Positions 30,766 through 40,092 of a stretch of DNA of 64,000 bases are shown in pieces (positions within the stretch are counted from its first letter, which is position 1; the number at the start of each line of letters is the position of its first letter). Below the pieces are notes generated by a model, which searched no databases, was not told the DNA's origin, and saw only the letters and a list, made by a program, of their open reading frames with translations. The DNA is from Malikia spinosa. GTDB lineage: Bacteria; Pseudomonadota; Gammaproteobacteria; Burkholderiales; Burkholderiaceae_C. The stretch spans positions 80,502-144,501 of the forward strand of contig NZ_PVLR01000006.1 in the NCBI RefSeq assembly GCF_002980625.1, in the 5' to 3' direction. The position numbers were made by a program, and so were the translations under genes.

Positions 30766-30919
30766 CCAGTCACTGAACGGGTCCGGGCCCGCGCTGGCGC
30801 CGAGACTCCGCAGTCGCCCAGGCTGCTCAACGGCTTGGTTGCCCATGCGCCAAGCGCAGGTCCGCCCATGATCTGCAGCGCTTGACACCGATCCTGGGCT
30901 CATTCAACAAGGACCCCCC

Positions 30920-31294
30920 ATGACAACCCCCCTTATTGCGTCCGCGCAGGCCGAGCTGCTGGCTGGCATCGTGAACGGGCTCTGCACCCGCACGCTGGTG
31001 CAGTTTGCCGCCGAGTCCCGGCTCGACGGCGAGAGCCTGGCCGATGCGGTCGAGCGCTACGAAGTCGACTACGCCTGGCAGGTGCTGGGCTCTGAGCGGA
31101 CCTGCGAGGCCGTCGTCGTGCGCCTGCAGTCCGAGCTCGGACTGCCCGCGGCCGAGGCGTTCCAGCCCGCCGTTGCCGAGGCCTTGCAGCTCGCCGCGGC
31201 GCAACAGCCGTCTGATCTGCTGATGAGCTTCGACAACGATCTGCCGGAGCTGATCGCCGGCCTGCTGCGCGCGCACGGCGAACCCAGCCGCTGA
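30920..31294 (+). CDS. Hypothetical protein, unrecognised
   Basis: This 124-residue protein is predicted mostly alpha-helical and acidic, with no signal peptide, membrane segment or motif that could be matched (MTTPLIASAQAELLAGIVNG at the start, LMSFDNDLPELIAGLL near the end). AAGGA precedes the ATG at 30920. High-GC codon use equals that of its neighbours, supporting a real gene. It lies on the same strand just before another unrecognised gene and tlpA. No function is proposed. Confidence 0.6.
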   Translation: MTTPLIASAQAELLAGIVNGLCTRTLVQFAAESRLDGESLADAVERYEVDYAWQVLGSERTCEAVVVRLQSELGLPAAEAFQPAVAEALQLAAAQQPSDLLMSFDNDLPELIAGLLRAHGEPSR

Positions 31295-31385
31295 CGGCGC
31301 CCACCACGCGCCGATTCCTGCCGGCTTGTGGCCCGCTTCAGGCCTGCTCCCGGCAGGCATTGGTGTCCTGGGATACAGTGCTCGC

Positions 31386-31988
31386 ATGAATCCCGATCTG
31401 ATGCAGGAAATCGCCGCCGCCGCTGCCGCCCTGGTGGTCGACGAAGGGCTGGAGTACGGTTCGGCCAAGCGGCGCGCGCTCAAGCAGCTCGGGCTGCCGC
31501 CGCGCACGCCGCTACCCGACAACCTGGCGGTCGAGGCCGCGGTGCGCGAGCATCTCGCGATCTTCCATGCCGATACCCAGCCGGCCGAGCTGCAGGCGCT
31601 GCGCGAGCTGGCGTTGGTCTGGATGGAGCGGCTGGCCGAGTTCCAGCCCCATCTGGGCGGCGCGGTCTGGCATGGCACGGCGACCGAGCTGTCCGACATC
31701 TATCTGCAGCTGTTCAGCGACGATCCGAAGGCGGTCGAGCTGGCGCTGATCAACCGCGGCGTCGACTACGAGGCGCGCAGCGTCAACGGCCTGCACGGCC
31801 ATGAAGTCGAGGCGCTGAGCCTGCGCAGCCGCTGCGAGCCGTTGCAGACCTGGGTCGGCGTGCACCTGCTGGTCAACGATGGTGGCGACTTCCGCGGCGC
31901 GCTGTTGCGCGACGCTGCCGGGCGCAAGCCGCGCGGCGATGCGCGCGCGCTGCGCGAGCGCATGGCGCATGAGGCCTCGGTCCCATGA
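31386..31988 (+). CDS. Conserved hypothetical protein upstream of tlpA
   Basis: This is a 200-residue soluble protein. The N-terminal helical part contains EYGSAKRRALKQLG; the C-terminal part contains GTATELSDIYLQLFSDDPKAVELALINRGVDYEA. I recall similar beta-proteobacterial proteins carrying doubtful labels such as Mur ligase, but no ATP-binding GxxGKT or other Mur motif is present, so that name is not supported. The ATG at 31386 is used; its stop overlaps the tlpA ATG (ATGA), so the two are translationally coupled and may share a role. Confidence 0.7.
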   Translation: MNPDLMQEIAAAAAALVVDEGLEYGSAKRRALKQLGLPPRTPLPDNLAVEAAVREHLAIFHADTQPAELQALRELALVWMERLAEFQPHLGGAVWHGTATELSDIYLQLFSDDPKAVELALINRGVDYEARSVNGLHGHEVEALSLRSRCEPLQTWVGVHLLVNDGGDFRGALLRDAAGRKPRGDARALRERMAHEASVP

Positions 31989-32485
31989 AGCGGCGCGACA
32001 TGCTGGTGGGCGGCGGCGCCCTGGCGGCGCTGGCCAGCGCCGGGTTGGCCGGCTGCTCGCGCGGGTCCGAGCCGCCCGCGGCCTTCTGGTCCCAGTCATG
32101 GGAGTCGCCGGGCGGTCAGCCGCTGGCAGCAGCCGATTTCCGTGGCCGGCCCTTGCTGTTGAACTTCTGGGCCACCTGGTGCCCGCCCTGCGTCGAGGAA
32201 TTGCCGCTGCTCGACCAGTTCTTCCAGTCCCATCGTGGCCAGGGCTGGCAGGTGCTGGGGCTGGCGATCGACCAGCCCAGCGCGGTACGCGCCTTCCTGG
32301 CCAGACGCCCGCTGGCCTTTCCGATCGGGCTGGCCGGGCTTGGCGGCACCGAGCTGAGCCGCGAGCTTGGCAACAGCAACGGCGGTCTGCCCTTCAGTGT
32401 GCTGTTCGATCGCGCGGGCCGGCTGGTCGAGCGCAAGCTGGGGCGGCTCCTGTCGGCCGATCTGGAGCGCTGGCAGAGCCTGTGA
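31985..32485 (+). CDS. TlpA-like thiol:disulfide oxidoreductase (lipoprotein)
   Basis: This 166-residue exported thioredoxin-fold protein has a lipobox LAGC (Cys24) with an Arg-Arg pair near the N-terminus. The redox site is WCPPC (Cys66, Cys69) in LLLNFWATWCPPCVEELPLL, and the cis-Pro region is [14 protein letters not shown]. TlpA/ResA proteins reduce disulfides in the periplasm, for example during cytochrome c maturation; the client here is unknown. The last 27 or so codons are duplicated at 40926-41005, beyond the nuclease island. Confidence 0.9.
   Translation: MKRRDMLVGGGALAALASAGLAGCSRGSEPPAAFWSQSWESPGGQPLAAADFRGRPLLLNFWATWCPPCVEELPLLDQFFQSHRGQGWQVLGLAIDQPSAVRAFLARRPLAFPIGLAGLGGTELSRELGNSNGGLPFSVLFDRAGRLVERKLGRLLSADLERWQSL
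32371..32450 (+). repeat. Left copy of 80-bp direct repeat (tlpA 3' end)
   Basis: Starts CAACAGCAACGGCGG and ends GGCTCC. It matches 40926-41005 in the same orientation at 76 of 80 positions by eye, including two synonymous T/C changes. It lies inside intact tlpA. Confidence 0.9.
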
Positions 32486-32631
32486 TCCGGGCCCGAGGTT
32501 CCTGAGTCGGCCCATTCGGTTCGACCAGGCCTGGGCGGGACGCGCGGCATGGAACCGCCCTGTGGCGGGCGATGGCCCTGCAATCCATTTCAGACGAAGC
32601 GTTTCGAGACAAAAGCCACCCCGGTGGTGGT

Positions 32632-32643
32632 TGTCAATTGACA
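32632..32643. promoter_or_regulatory. Perfect 12-bp palindrome upstream of the nuclease gene
   Basis: TGTCAATTGACA lies about 70 bases before the nuclease ATG. It contains TTGACA, which could double as a -35 element, but no good -10 stands at 16-18 bases. It is a candidate operator in the 228-base gap between tlpA and the nuclease gene; nothing else was recognised there. Confidence 0.35.
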
Positions 32644-32713
32644 TATGGTTTTCATGGTCGGCACGTAAGGTAGGTCGTTTCCCCGTCCTGGGTCTCACTT
32701 TACAGGTAACGAC

Positions 32714-35700
32714 ATGGCACTTTCGGCTGGCAGCATTGCGTTCGTTGGATTCAACGCAGATGGAACGGATGGTTTCGCTTTTATCGTTTTGAACGAAATT
32801 CCTGCCGGACAGGTGATCTATTTCCGGGACGATGAGTGGAACGGGACCGCCTTCAATACCGGTGAAGGTATCAGCAGCTGGACCAACAATACGGGTGCTC
32901 CGATTGCCGCCGGCACGGTCATCGAGTTGACCGCTGTCAGCACCGCCGCGGCGACGGCCAGTCATGGACAGCTCGCTATCGTTTCCGGATCGCAAAACCT
33001 GGGGGCCAGCGACGAGACCCTGTACGCCTACACCAGCACGGTGGACGCCACCACAGGCAGCTTCACTTTCCTGTCGGCCGTGGCCAGCGGCGGCTACACC
33101 GCGGCCATGACCCTGGACGGCACCGGCTTGACGGCAGGAATCGATGCGATTGACTTCAAGCCGCAGAATGACGATGCCGATGTCTTCGCCTACAACCCTG
33201 CCAGCGGAGGCTCCAGCTTTGTCGATGCAGCTGCCGCCCGTCTGGCCATCCATACCCTGAGCCACTGGGTGTCACAGGGTGCCAGTGGCGATCAGAATGC
33301 TGATGGCGTATCGCCCGATGCGCCATTCCTGACCGCCGATCAATCCCCGCTGAAGGGGGTGACCTTCAGTCTCGGTGCCACCGTCAACCCCCCCATCATC
33401 CCCAGCGTCACGCTGTCCGTCAGCAGCGCCACTGGCGCCGAGGCCGGCACCACGGCCATCACCGTCACCGCCACGGCTTCTGCGCCAGTCACTGGCAACC
33501 AGACCGTTGACCTGGCTGTCAGCGGCACCGGCATCACCCCAGACGATTTCACCCTGTCCGGCACCACGTTCACGATCGTCGATGGCGCCATCGCTGGCAG
33601 CGTCACCTTCACCGTGCTGGACGACGCTCTCGTCGAAGGCAGTGAAACCGCCACGCTGACCCTCGGCAATTCCTCCTCGGGCCTCGCGCTCGGCAGCAAC
33701 TTGTCGCAAACCGTGACCATTGCCGACAACGAAGCCATCGGTGCACTGGCCTACAGCGGTCAGTTCAACGAAGGGCTGGCATTCGACGGCTCGGTCAGCG
33801 GCAAGATCCTCATCACCCTGTCGGGCGGCGAAACCTTTGCCGGCAGCAGCGGCGATGACCTGCTGGCCGCTGCCATGCCCAAGGCCCAGATCACGAATGT
33901 CCCCGCAGGCTTGACTGCACGCCTCATCCTGACCGGCAGCAGCCAGGCTGAGCTGAGCTTCAGCGGCCAGGCCAGCGCGCACGGCAATGCCAGCGATGTC
34001 GGCAACCTGACGCTCGCGTTCAACGACAGCGCATTCACTGGCAACAACGCCAGTGTCATCACCGGCTCGACCCAGTCTGACCTGTCCATCAACTTTGCCG
34101 ACATCGGCACGGCGGGCAGCCAGCAGATCTTCACGCCCAATGCGGGTACCAGCGTGGACAGCTCCGACGCTTCCTCTGCCATCGCGCTCGATGCCAACTA
34201 CATGGTGGTGGGCGACGACGAAGCCAGCGTGCTGCGCGTGTACGACCGCGCTGGTGGCGTCGCCCTGGTCGAGTGGAGCTATGCGACTGCCCTGACCAAC
34301 GGCGGCGAGCTGGATCTGGAGGCCGGTACCCGCGTCGGCGATACCCTGTATTTCGTCGGGTCGCAAAGCAACTCCAAATCGGGCAGCGAGTCCGATCCGC
34401 GCGAGAACCTGTTTGCCGTCACTGTCTCCGGTACCGGGGCTCAGACCCGCTTCACCTACCTGGGCAAGTCCAGCAGCCTGGAAACGGCGCTGTCCAGCTG
34501 GGACAGCAGCAACGCCCATGGCAAGGGGGCCGGTTACTTCGGCTTTGCCGCCGCCAGCGCTGCAGGCGTGGTGCCCGAAGGCGTGAACGGTTTTTCGATC
34601 GAAGGCATGAGCGCCTCGCAGGATGGCAACCAGCTGCTGCTGGCTTTCCGGGCCCCGCAGACCGATACCGTCACCCGCCAGAAAGCGCTCATCGTTCCGG
34701 TCGCCATCGGCGGCTTGATCGGCGGCAGTCCCAGCTTCGGTGTCCCGATCGAGCTGGACCTGGGCGGGCGCGGCATCCGCTCGATTGAAAAAACCGCTGA
34801 CGGCAACGGCTACCTGCTGCTGGCCGGGCCTGCAGCGGCCGCCAGCACCGAGGTCACCCACGACTTCCGCCTCTACCGCGTCAGCACCGACCTGACCAGC
34901 GTGACCGAGCTCGACGTGAGCCTGGATGCGCTGCGCGATGTCACGGGCGGCAGCTTCGAGACCATCGTCGAGGTGCAAGGCACCGCCGCAGGCACCCTGG
35001 TGCAATTGCTGCAGGACAATGGTGACACCGTCTGGCCCGGCAAGACTGGCGTATCGAAGGACCTGCCGGCGGCCGAGCAGCAGTTTGTCGGCAACTGGGT
35101 GGCGCTCGGCAGCGACGTGTCCGACGCGACGGGCCCCCAGCTGGTCAGCAGCTCCCCGGCCGATAACGCCGTCAACCTGGGCATTGCCAGCCCGCTGGTG
35201 CTGAAGTTCGACGAAGGCGTGAAGGCCGGTTCGGGCAGCTTCGTCATCAGGAAAACCAGCGACAGCAGCGTGGTCGACACGATCCAGGCCAGCAACAGCC
35301 GGGTCGCCATCGCGTTCAATACCGTCTCGATCGAGCCGGGCAATCTGGCCAACGGGACGGGCTATTACGTCGAGGCCACCGCTGACGCACTGACCGACCA
35401 CGCCGGCAACGCCTGGGCCGGCATCACCGGGGCCGATGCGCTGAACTTTGCGACCGTCTCTGCCGCGCCCCACTACGACCTGCTGATCACCGAGGTGAAC
35501 TCCAACGCCGCCAGCGGCGACTTCTTCGAGCTGTACAACCACGGGACGACGCCGATCGACCTGACGGGCTGGAAATGGGACGACGACTCTGCCAATCCCG
35601 CCGATGCCGCGGCAGCTTCCCTGTCAGGCATCCTGAATCCTGGTGCGCGTCTGGTCGTGGTGGCAGCGGCCGATGCCGCGGCCTTCCGTACGGCCTGGGG

Positions 35701-38700
35701 TCTGGCCGACCAGGTGCCCGTGCTCGCCGCCGGCGGCCCTGGCTTGGGTAATGGCGATGCCGTGGTGGTCTTTGACCCGAACGGCTATGTGGCGGCCGCA
35801 GTGAACTTCAAGTCCACCCCCATCACGGCCACCGATGGCACCGTGATCACGCCCATGGTTCGCAGTGATGGCATCGCCTTGACCACGGGTCACGCCGGGC
35901 TGGCTGCGGGGGGTGGCGCGACTGAATCTGCAGTGTGGGATGGCGTCTCAACGTCGGCTCCGAAGTACGACGATGCCGATGTCGGTCTGCTCGGGGCCTT
36001 TGCGCAGGGCGCGGCAGCCGCCAGCATCGGCTCGCCCGGCAATGTGCTGGTCGGGGCGAGCCTGGTCACGCCCTACACCGAAAGCTTTGGCACCAATCTG
36101 GCTGAATTCACGGCCTACAGCAGCGACAGCGACAAGGCCGCCACCTGGTACCGCGCCAGCAGCGGTACCGCCGAGGTCAACGGCTTCGGCGACACCGCCA
36201 ATGCCAATGACTGGCTGATCTCGAAGCCGTTCGACCTGAGCCAGACCAGCGTCGAATACCTGAGCTTCACCACCTGGACCCGCTACAGCGATACCGGCAT
36301 CGCCAACCCCGAAGTCAAGGTCAAGTACAGCACCGACTACCCTGGCAGCGGCGACCCCGCGCTCTACACCTGGACCGAGCTGAGCTACACCCCCTCGCCC
36401 GACAACAGCCAGCTCACCACCGCCTCCGGGCTGATCGACCTGTCGGCGATCCAGGGCAGCCATGTGCACTTTGCGTTCCATTACACCGCTTCTGGAGCCG
36501 GCAGCAACAGCTCATCGAGCTGGCGCGTCGATGACGTGAAGATCGAGGGCTATTCCGGCGCCGTGCTGTCGCTGGCCGCCAGCAACGCCAGCCAGGCCGA
36601 AGGCCGGAGCGGCAGCAGTGCCTTCACCTTCACCGTGACCCGCGCCGGCGACATCAGCGGTGCCACCACGGTGGACTACGCCGTCAGCGGTGCCGCCGTG
36701 GACGCCGCCGATTTTGGCGGCCAGCTGCCCGGCGGCACGGTCAGCTTTGCGGCCGGCGAGACCAGCAAGACCATCACCCTCAACGTGGCTGGCGACAGCA
36801 CGGCTGAAAGCAACGAAGCCTTCACGCTGACCCTGGCCAATGCCATCGGCGGCCAGATCATCGCTGCCACGGCCAGCGGCACCATCCTCGACGACGATGC
36901 CGCGCCCACCCTGATTTCGGCGATCCAGGGCTCCGGCAGCGCCAGTGCCATGCTGGGCCAGACGGTCACCATCCAGGGCGTGGTCACGGCCTACATGCCC
37001 AGCATGAAAGGCTTCTTCGTGCAGGAAGAGGCCGCCGACAGCGATGGCAATGCCCGTACCTCCGAGGGCATCTTCGTCTACTACAACAACAGCAATCCCG
37101 GCATCGCTGTCACCCAGGTGGGCGATGTGGTGCGCCTGACCGGTACCGTGGCCGAATACCAGGGTCAGACCCAGCTGACGGCACCCACCAACCTGCAACT
37201 GGTCACCGACAACACCGATACCAGTGCCCTGCCGGCCCCGGTGCAGATCACGCTGCCGGTGGCTGAAATGGTCGACTGGGAGGCGGTCGAAGGCATGCTG
37301 GTGGAGCTGTCGTCGGCCGCAGCAGGCGGCAAGCTGGTCGTCACCGACAACTACACCCTGGGTCAGTACGGCACCGTCACGCTCACGTCCGACACCCTGC
37401 TGCAGCAATACACCGAGACCAGTGCGCCCAGCGTGAGCGGCTATGCCGCCTACATGGCGGCGACGCAGAAGGACCAGATCATCCTGGACGACGGCAGCAG
37501 CAGCCAGAACCCCGTTGTCCATCCCGGGCGGGGTGGCAGCGACCTGTCGGCCGCCAATCCCCTGCGCGCTGGCGACAGCGTGACCCGCGTGGTGGGCGTG
37601 GTCGACCAACTCACCGTCAGTGGCGCGCTGGCCTACGAGACCAGCTATCGCATCCAGCCGACGATCGAACCGCTGTTCACCGGCAGCGCACGCCCCACCG
37701 CCGCCGACCTGCCGAGCGCCATCACCGGCGCCGAGATCAAGGTGGCATCGGTCAACGTGCTCAACTACTTCACCACGCTGGGCAGCAGCAACTTCACCAA
37801 CCCCAACGGCACCAGCCACCAAGGTCGGGGTGCCAGCAACGCCACCGAATTCACCCGCCAGCAAGACAAGATCGTGGCCAACCTGCTGGGTCTGGATGCC
37901 GACGTGCTGGGCCTGATGGAAATGCAGAACAACGGCTTTGCCGATGGCAGCAGTGCCATCGACTCGCTGGTCGACGCGCTCAACGCCAAGGCTGGCGCCG
38001 GCACCTATGCCTACATTGCCGGACCGTTCAACGACGGGGCCGGCAGCGCGGGCGATGCGGCCACGGCGGGCGACGATGCCATCATGGTTGCCATCCTCTA
38101 CAAGCCGGCCAAGGTCACGCCGGTAGGCCAGGCCGCGGTCGCCGACCCCACGCGGTACGACGCGTTCTCGGCCAGCTTTGGCAGCCGCGTGCCGGTGGCG
38201 CAGACCTTCCAGGCCTTGGCCGATGGCGAGCAGTTCACGGTGGTGGTCAACCACTTCAAGTCCAAGGGCAGCGTCAACGACCCGGACCTCGGTGACGGCC
38301 AGGGCGCCAACAACCAGGCCCGCCTGGAAGCCGCACGCGATCTGCTGTCCTGGCTGGGCACCAACCCCACCGGCAGCGCCGACAGCGACCTGCTGCTGCT
38401 GGGTGACTTCAACGCCTACAGCCAGGAAGACCCGATCACCCATCTCGATGCCAACGGCTACAACAAGGTCTCCAGCGGCCTGTCCTATTCCTTTGACGGA
38501 CTGTGGGGCTCGCTGGACCATGCCCTCGCCAGCGACAGCCTGAGCAGCCAGGTCAGCGGCGCAGTCAAGTGGACCATCAACGCCGAAGAGCCGGCAGTGC
38601 TGGACTACAACACCGAGTTCAAGAACGATGCGCAGGATGCCAGCTATTACGCTTCGGATGCCTACCGCTCCAGCGACCACAACCCGATCCTGATCGGCTT

Positions 38701-39997
38701 GAATCTGGCCTCGGTATCAGTGCCGGTCAACGAGCCGGCAGTGATCGGTGGCGATGCGGCTGGCGCGGTGACCGAAGACGCTGCCATGCCGACGCTCACC
38801 GACAGCGGCGCGCTGACGATCAACGATGCCGACGCGGGCGAAGCGGCGTTCCTGACCGCGGGCGTCACTGCCAGCGCGGGCACCCTAGGCAGCTTGAGCC
38901 TGACCAGTGGCGGAGCGTGGACCTACCAGGTCGCCAACGCCCAGGTTCAGTACCTCAAGGCCAGCGAGCAGAAGATCGAGAATTTCACGGTCAAGTCCGT
39001 CGATGGCACCACGCGCAATATCGTAGTGACCCTCACCGGCGTCAACGACGCGGCGCTGATCGGTGGCGATGCCGCCGGTGCCGTGACCGAAGACGCAACC
39101 ACCCCGACGCTGGCCGACAGCGGCGCGCTGACGATCAGCGATTACGACAGCGGCGAAGCCATGTTCCTGACCGGTGCCGCTGACATCAGTGCCGCCCCCG
39201 GCACCCTGGGCAGCCTGTCGATCACGCAAGCTGGCAGCTGGACCTACCAGGTTGCCAACGCCCAGCTGCAGTACCTCAAGGCCGGCGAGCAAAAGACCGA
39301 GACCTTCACGGTCAAGTCAACGGATGGCACGACTCGCGACGTGGTGGTGACCCTCACTGGCGTCAACGACGCGGCGACGATCGAAAATGCGGCACCGGGT
39401 CTGCCCCGGGCTGACGGTGGGGCAGCGCTTGCCGGTGACGGTAACGGCGACGGCGTGCTTGACAGCCAGCAGTCCAACGTCACTTCGCTGTCCTTCAAAC
39501 AGACTACAGGGGTTGGCAGCGAGACCGTGTATGTCACCTTGGTGGCCGACAGCGTTGGCGGCAAGGTCGACAATGCCGGTGCGAACAGCACCAGCCTGAG
39601 CGATGTGAGCCAGCTTCCTGCTCCGGCCAACCTGCCCGAAGTTGCCAACCTGCCCCTGGGCCTGATCTCTTTCAGCGCCAATGTGGGAACAGGCAGCATG
39701 GGTGCGCCAGTGACTGAGACCTTCAGCCTCTATGTGGATGCCGACCTCGGCATCAACGGCTACTGGAAGCAAGACAGCCAGCATGTCTGGGTCAACCTGG
39801 CCAGCGGCGTTCATGGCGGTGCCATGGTGGAAGAGGGCGGTCGTCTGCGACTGGACTTTGCCATCACTGACGGTGGCGAGTTTGATGCCGATGGCAGCGT
39901 CAACGGCGTGATTGCCGACCCCGGTGCAGCCGGCAGCTTGCCACTGAGCCTGTTGGGTTATGCACCAGACCTGCCCAGCGTGGGTTTCTGGTTCTGA
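32714..39997 (+). CDS. Giant multidomain extracellular nuclease (ExeM/NucH-like EEP nuclease with lamin-tail, Calx-beta and VCBS domains)
   Basis: This protein has 2427 residues. Approximate order: an N-terminal beta domain (MALSAGSIAFVGFNADGTDGF, 1-200); Calx-beta-like repeat (230-320); DUF3616-like segment around ANYMVVGDDEASVLRVYDR (from 491); Ig-like Big_5 (806-909); lamin-tail domain LLITEVNSNAASGDFFELYN (920-1030); jelly-roll region (1116-1280); second Calx-beta (1283-1393); OB-fold GVVTAYMPSMKGFFVQEEA (1396-1505); endonuclease/exonuclease/phosphatase catalytic domain (1669-1996) with VASVNVLNYF, LMEMQNNG, GDFNAYSQEDP and SDHNPI; two VCBS repeats (2010-2219); and a C-terminal anchor-U-like domain (2230-2427). 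Family members are secreted DNases used for phosphate or DNA scavenging and biofilm remodelling. No signal peptide is seen, which suggests type I secretion. It lies on a putative island. Confidence 0.88.
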   Translation: MALSAGSIAFVGFNADGTDGFAFIVLNEIPAGQVIYFRDDEWNGTAFNTGEGISSWTNNTGAPIAAGTVIELTAVSTAAATASHGQLAIVSGSQNLGASDETLYAYTSTVDATTGSFTFLSAVASGGYTAAMTLDGTGLTAGIDAIDFKPQNDDADVFAYNPASGGSSFVDAAAARLAIHTLSHWVSQGASGDQNADGVSPDAPFLTADQSPLKGVTFSLGATVNPPIIPSVTLSVSSATGAEAGTTAITVTATASAPVTGNQTVDLAVSGTGITPDDFTLSGTTFTIVDGAIAGSVTFTVLDDALVEGSETATLTLGNSSSGLALGSNLSQTVTIADNEAIGALAYSGQFNEGLAFDGSVSGKILITLSGGETFAGSSGDDLLAAAMPKAQITNVPAGLTARLILTGSSQAELSFSGQASAHGNASDVGNLTLAFNDSAFTGNNASVITGSTQSDLSINFADIGTAGSQQIFTPNAGTSVDSSDASSAIALDANYMVVGDDEASVLRVYDRAGGVALVEWSYATALTNGGELDLEAGTRVGDTLYFVGSQSNSKSGSESDPRENLFAVTVSGTGAQTRFTYLGKSSSLETALSSWDSSNAHGKGAGYFGFAAASAAGVVPEGVNGFSIEGMSASQDGNQLLLAFRAPQTDTVTRQKALIVPVAIGGLIGGSPSFGVPIELDLGGRGIRSIEKTADGNGYLLLAGPAAAASTEVTHDFRLYRVSTDLTSVTELDVSLDALRDVTGGSFETIVEVQGTAAGTLVQLLQDNGDTVWPGKTGVSKDLPAAEQQFVGNWVALGSDVSDATGPQLVSSSPADNAVNLGIASPLVLKFDEGVKAGSGSFVIRKTSDSSVVDTIQASNSRVAIAFNTVSIEPGNLANGTGYYVEATADALTDHAGNAWAGITGADALNFATVSAAPHYDLLITEVNSNAASGDFFELYNHGTTPIDLTGWKWDDDSANPADAAAASLSGILNPGARLVVVAAADAAAFRTAWGLADQVPVLAAGGPGLGNGDAVVVFDPNGYVAAAVNFKSTPITATDGTVITPMVRSDGIALTTGHAGLAAGGGATESAVWDGVSTSAPKYDDADVGLLGAFAQGAAAASIGSPGNVLVGASLVTPYTESFGTNLAEFTAYSSDSDKAATWYRASSGTAEVNGFGDTANANDWLISKPFDLSQTSVEYLSFTTWTRYSDTGIANPEVKVKYSTDYPGSGDPALYTWTELSYTPSPDNSQLTTASGLIDLSAIQGSHVHFAFHYTASGAGSNSSSSWRVDDVKIEGYSGAVLSLAASNASQAEGRSGSSAFTFTVTRAGDISGATTVDYAVSGAAVDAADFGGQLPGGTVSFAAGETSKTITLNVAGDSTAESNEAFTLTLANAIGGQIIAATASGTILDDDAAPTLISAIQGSGSASAMLGQTVTIQGVVTAYMPSMKGFFVQEEAADSDGNARTSEGIFVYYNNSNPGIAVTQVGDVVRLTGTVAEYQGQTQLTAPTNLQLVTDNTDTSALPAPVQITLPVAEMVDWEAVEGMLVELSSAAAGGKLVVTDNYTLGQYGTVTLTSDTLLQQYTETSAPSVSGYAAYMAATQKDQIILDDGSSSQNPVVHPGRGGSDLSAANPLRAGDSVTRVVGVVDQLTVSGALAYETSYRIQPTIEPLFTGSARPTAADLPSAITGAEIKVASVNVLNYFTTLGSSNFTNPNGTSHQGRGASNATEFTRQQDKIVANLLGLDADVLGLMEMQNNGFADGSSAIDSLVDALNAKAGAGTYAYIAGPFNDGAGSAGDAATAGDDAIMVAILYKPAKVTPVGQAAVADPTRYDAFSASFGSRVPVAQTFQALADGEQFTVVVNHFKSKGSVNDPDLGDGQGANNQARLEAARDLLSWLGTNPTGSADSDLLLLGDFNAYSQEDPITHLDANGYNKVSSGLSYSFDGLWGSLDHALASDSLSSQVSGAVKWTINAEEPAVLDYNTEFKNDAQDASYYASDAYRSSDHNPILIGLNLASVSVPVNEPAVIGGDAAGAVTEDAAMPTLTDSGALTINDADAGEAAFLTAGVTASAGTLGSLSLTSGGAWTYQVANAQVQYLKASEQKIENFTVKSVDGTTRNIVVTLTGVNDAALIGGDAAGAVTEDATTPTLADSGALTISDYDSGEAMFLTGAADISAAPGTLGSLSITQAGSWTYQVANAQLQYLKAGEQKTETFTVKSTDGTTRDVVVTLTGVNDAATIENAAPGLPRADGGAALAGDGNGDGVLDSQQSNVTSLSFKQTTGVGSETVYVTLVADSVGGKVDNAGANSTSLSDVSQLPAPANLPEVANLPLGLISFSANVGTGSMGAPVTETFSLYVDADLGINGYWKQDSQHVWVNLASGVHGGAMVEEGGRLRLDFAITDGGEFDADGSVNGVIADPGAAGSLPLSLLGYAPDLPSVGFWF
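38741..39376 (+). repeat. Two tandem VCBS repeat units inside the nuclease gene
   Basis: Units run 38741-39055 and 39056 to about 39376 (about 105 and 107 codons). They share GGDAAGAVTEDA, SGALTI, GEA.FLT, AGTLGSLS, WTYQVANAQ, QYLKA.EQK and DGTTR..VVTLTGVNDAA. Nucleotide similarity is high, consistent with duplication of one adhesion-type domain. Confidence 0.85.
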
Positions 39998-40092
39998 TTC
40001 CAACCGCCCATTTGCCTTCACGACGATTCATCAACCACAGCCGCCAGCGCAAACCCGGTATGCGATGGTGGCAGATCTGACCTCTACGATTC

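Noticed and set aside
31386..31988. Annotation as UDP-N-acetylmuramate-alanine ligase
   Set aside because: The protein is far too short and has no Mur ligase ATP-binding motif.
32638..32671. TTGACA plus TAAGGT as a sigma-70 promoter of the nuclease gene
   Set aside because: The spacing is 22 bases and the -10 match is poor; kept only as a palindrome.
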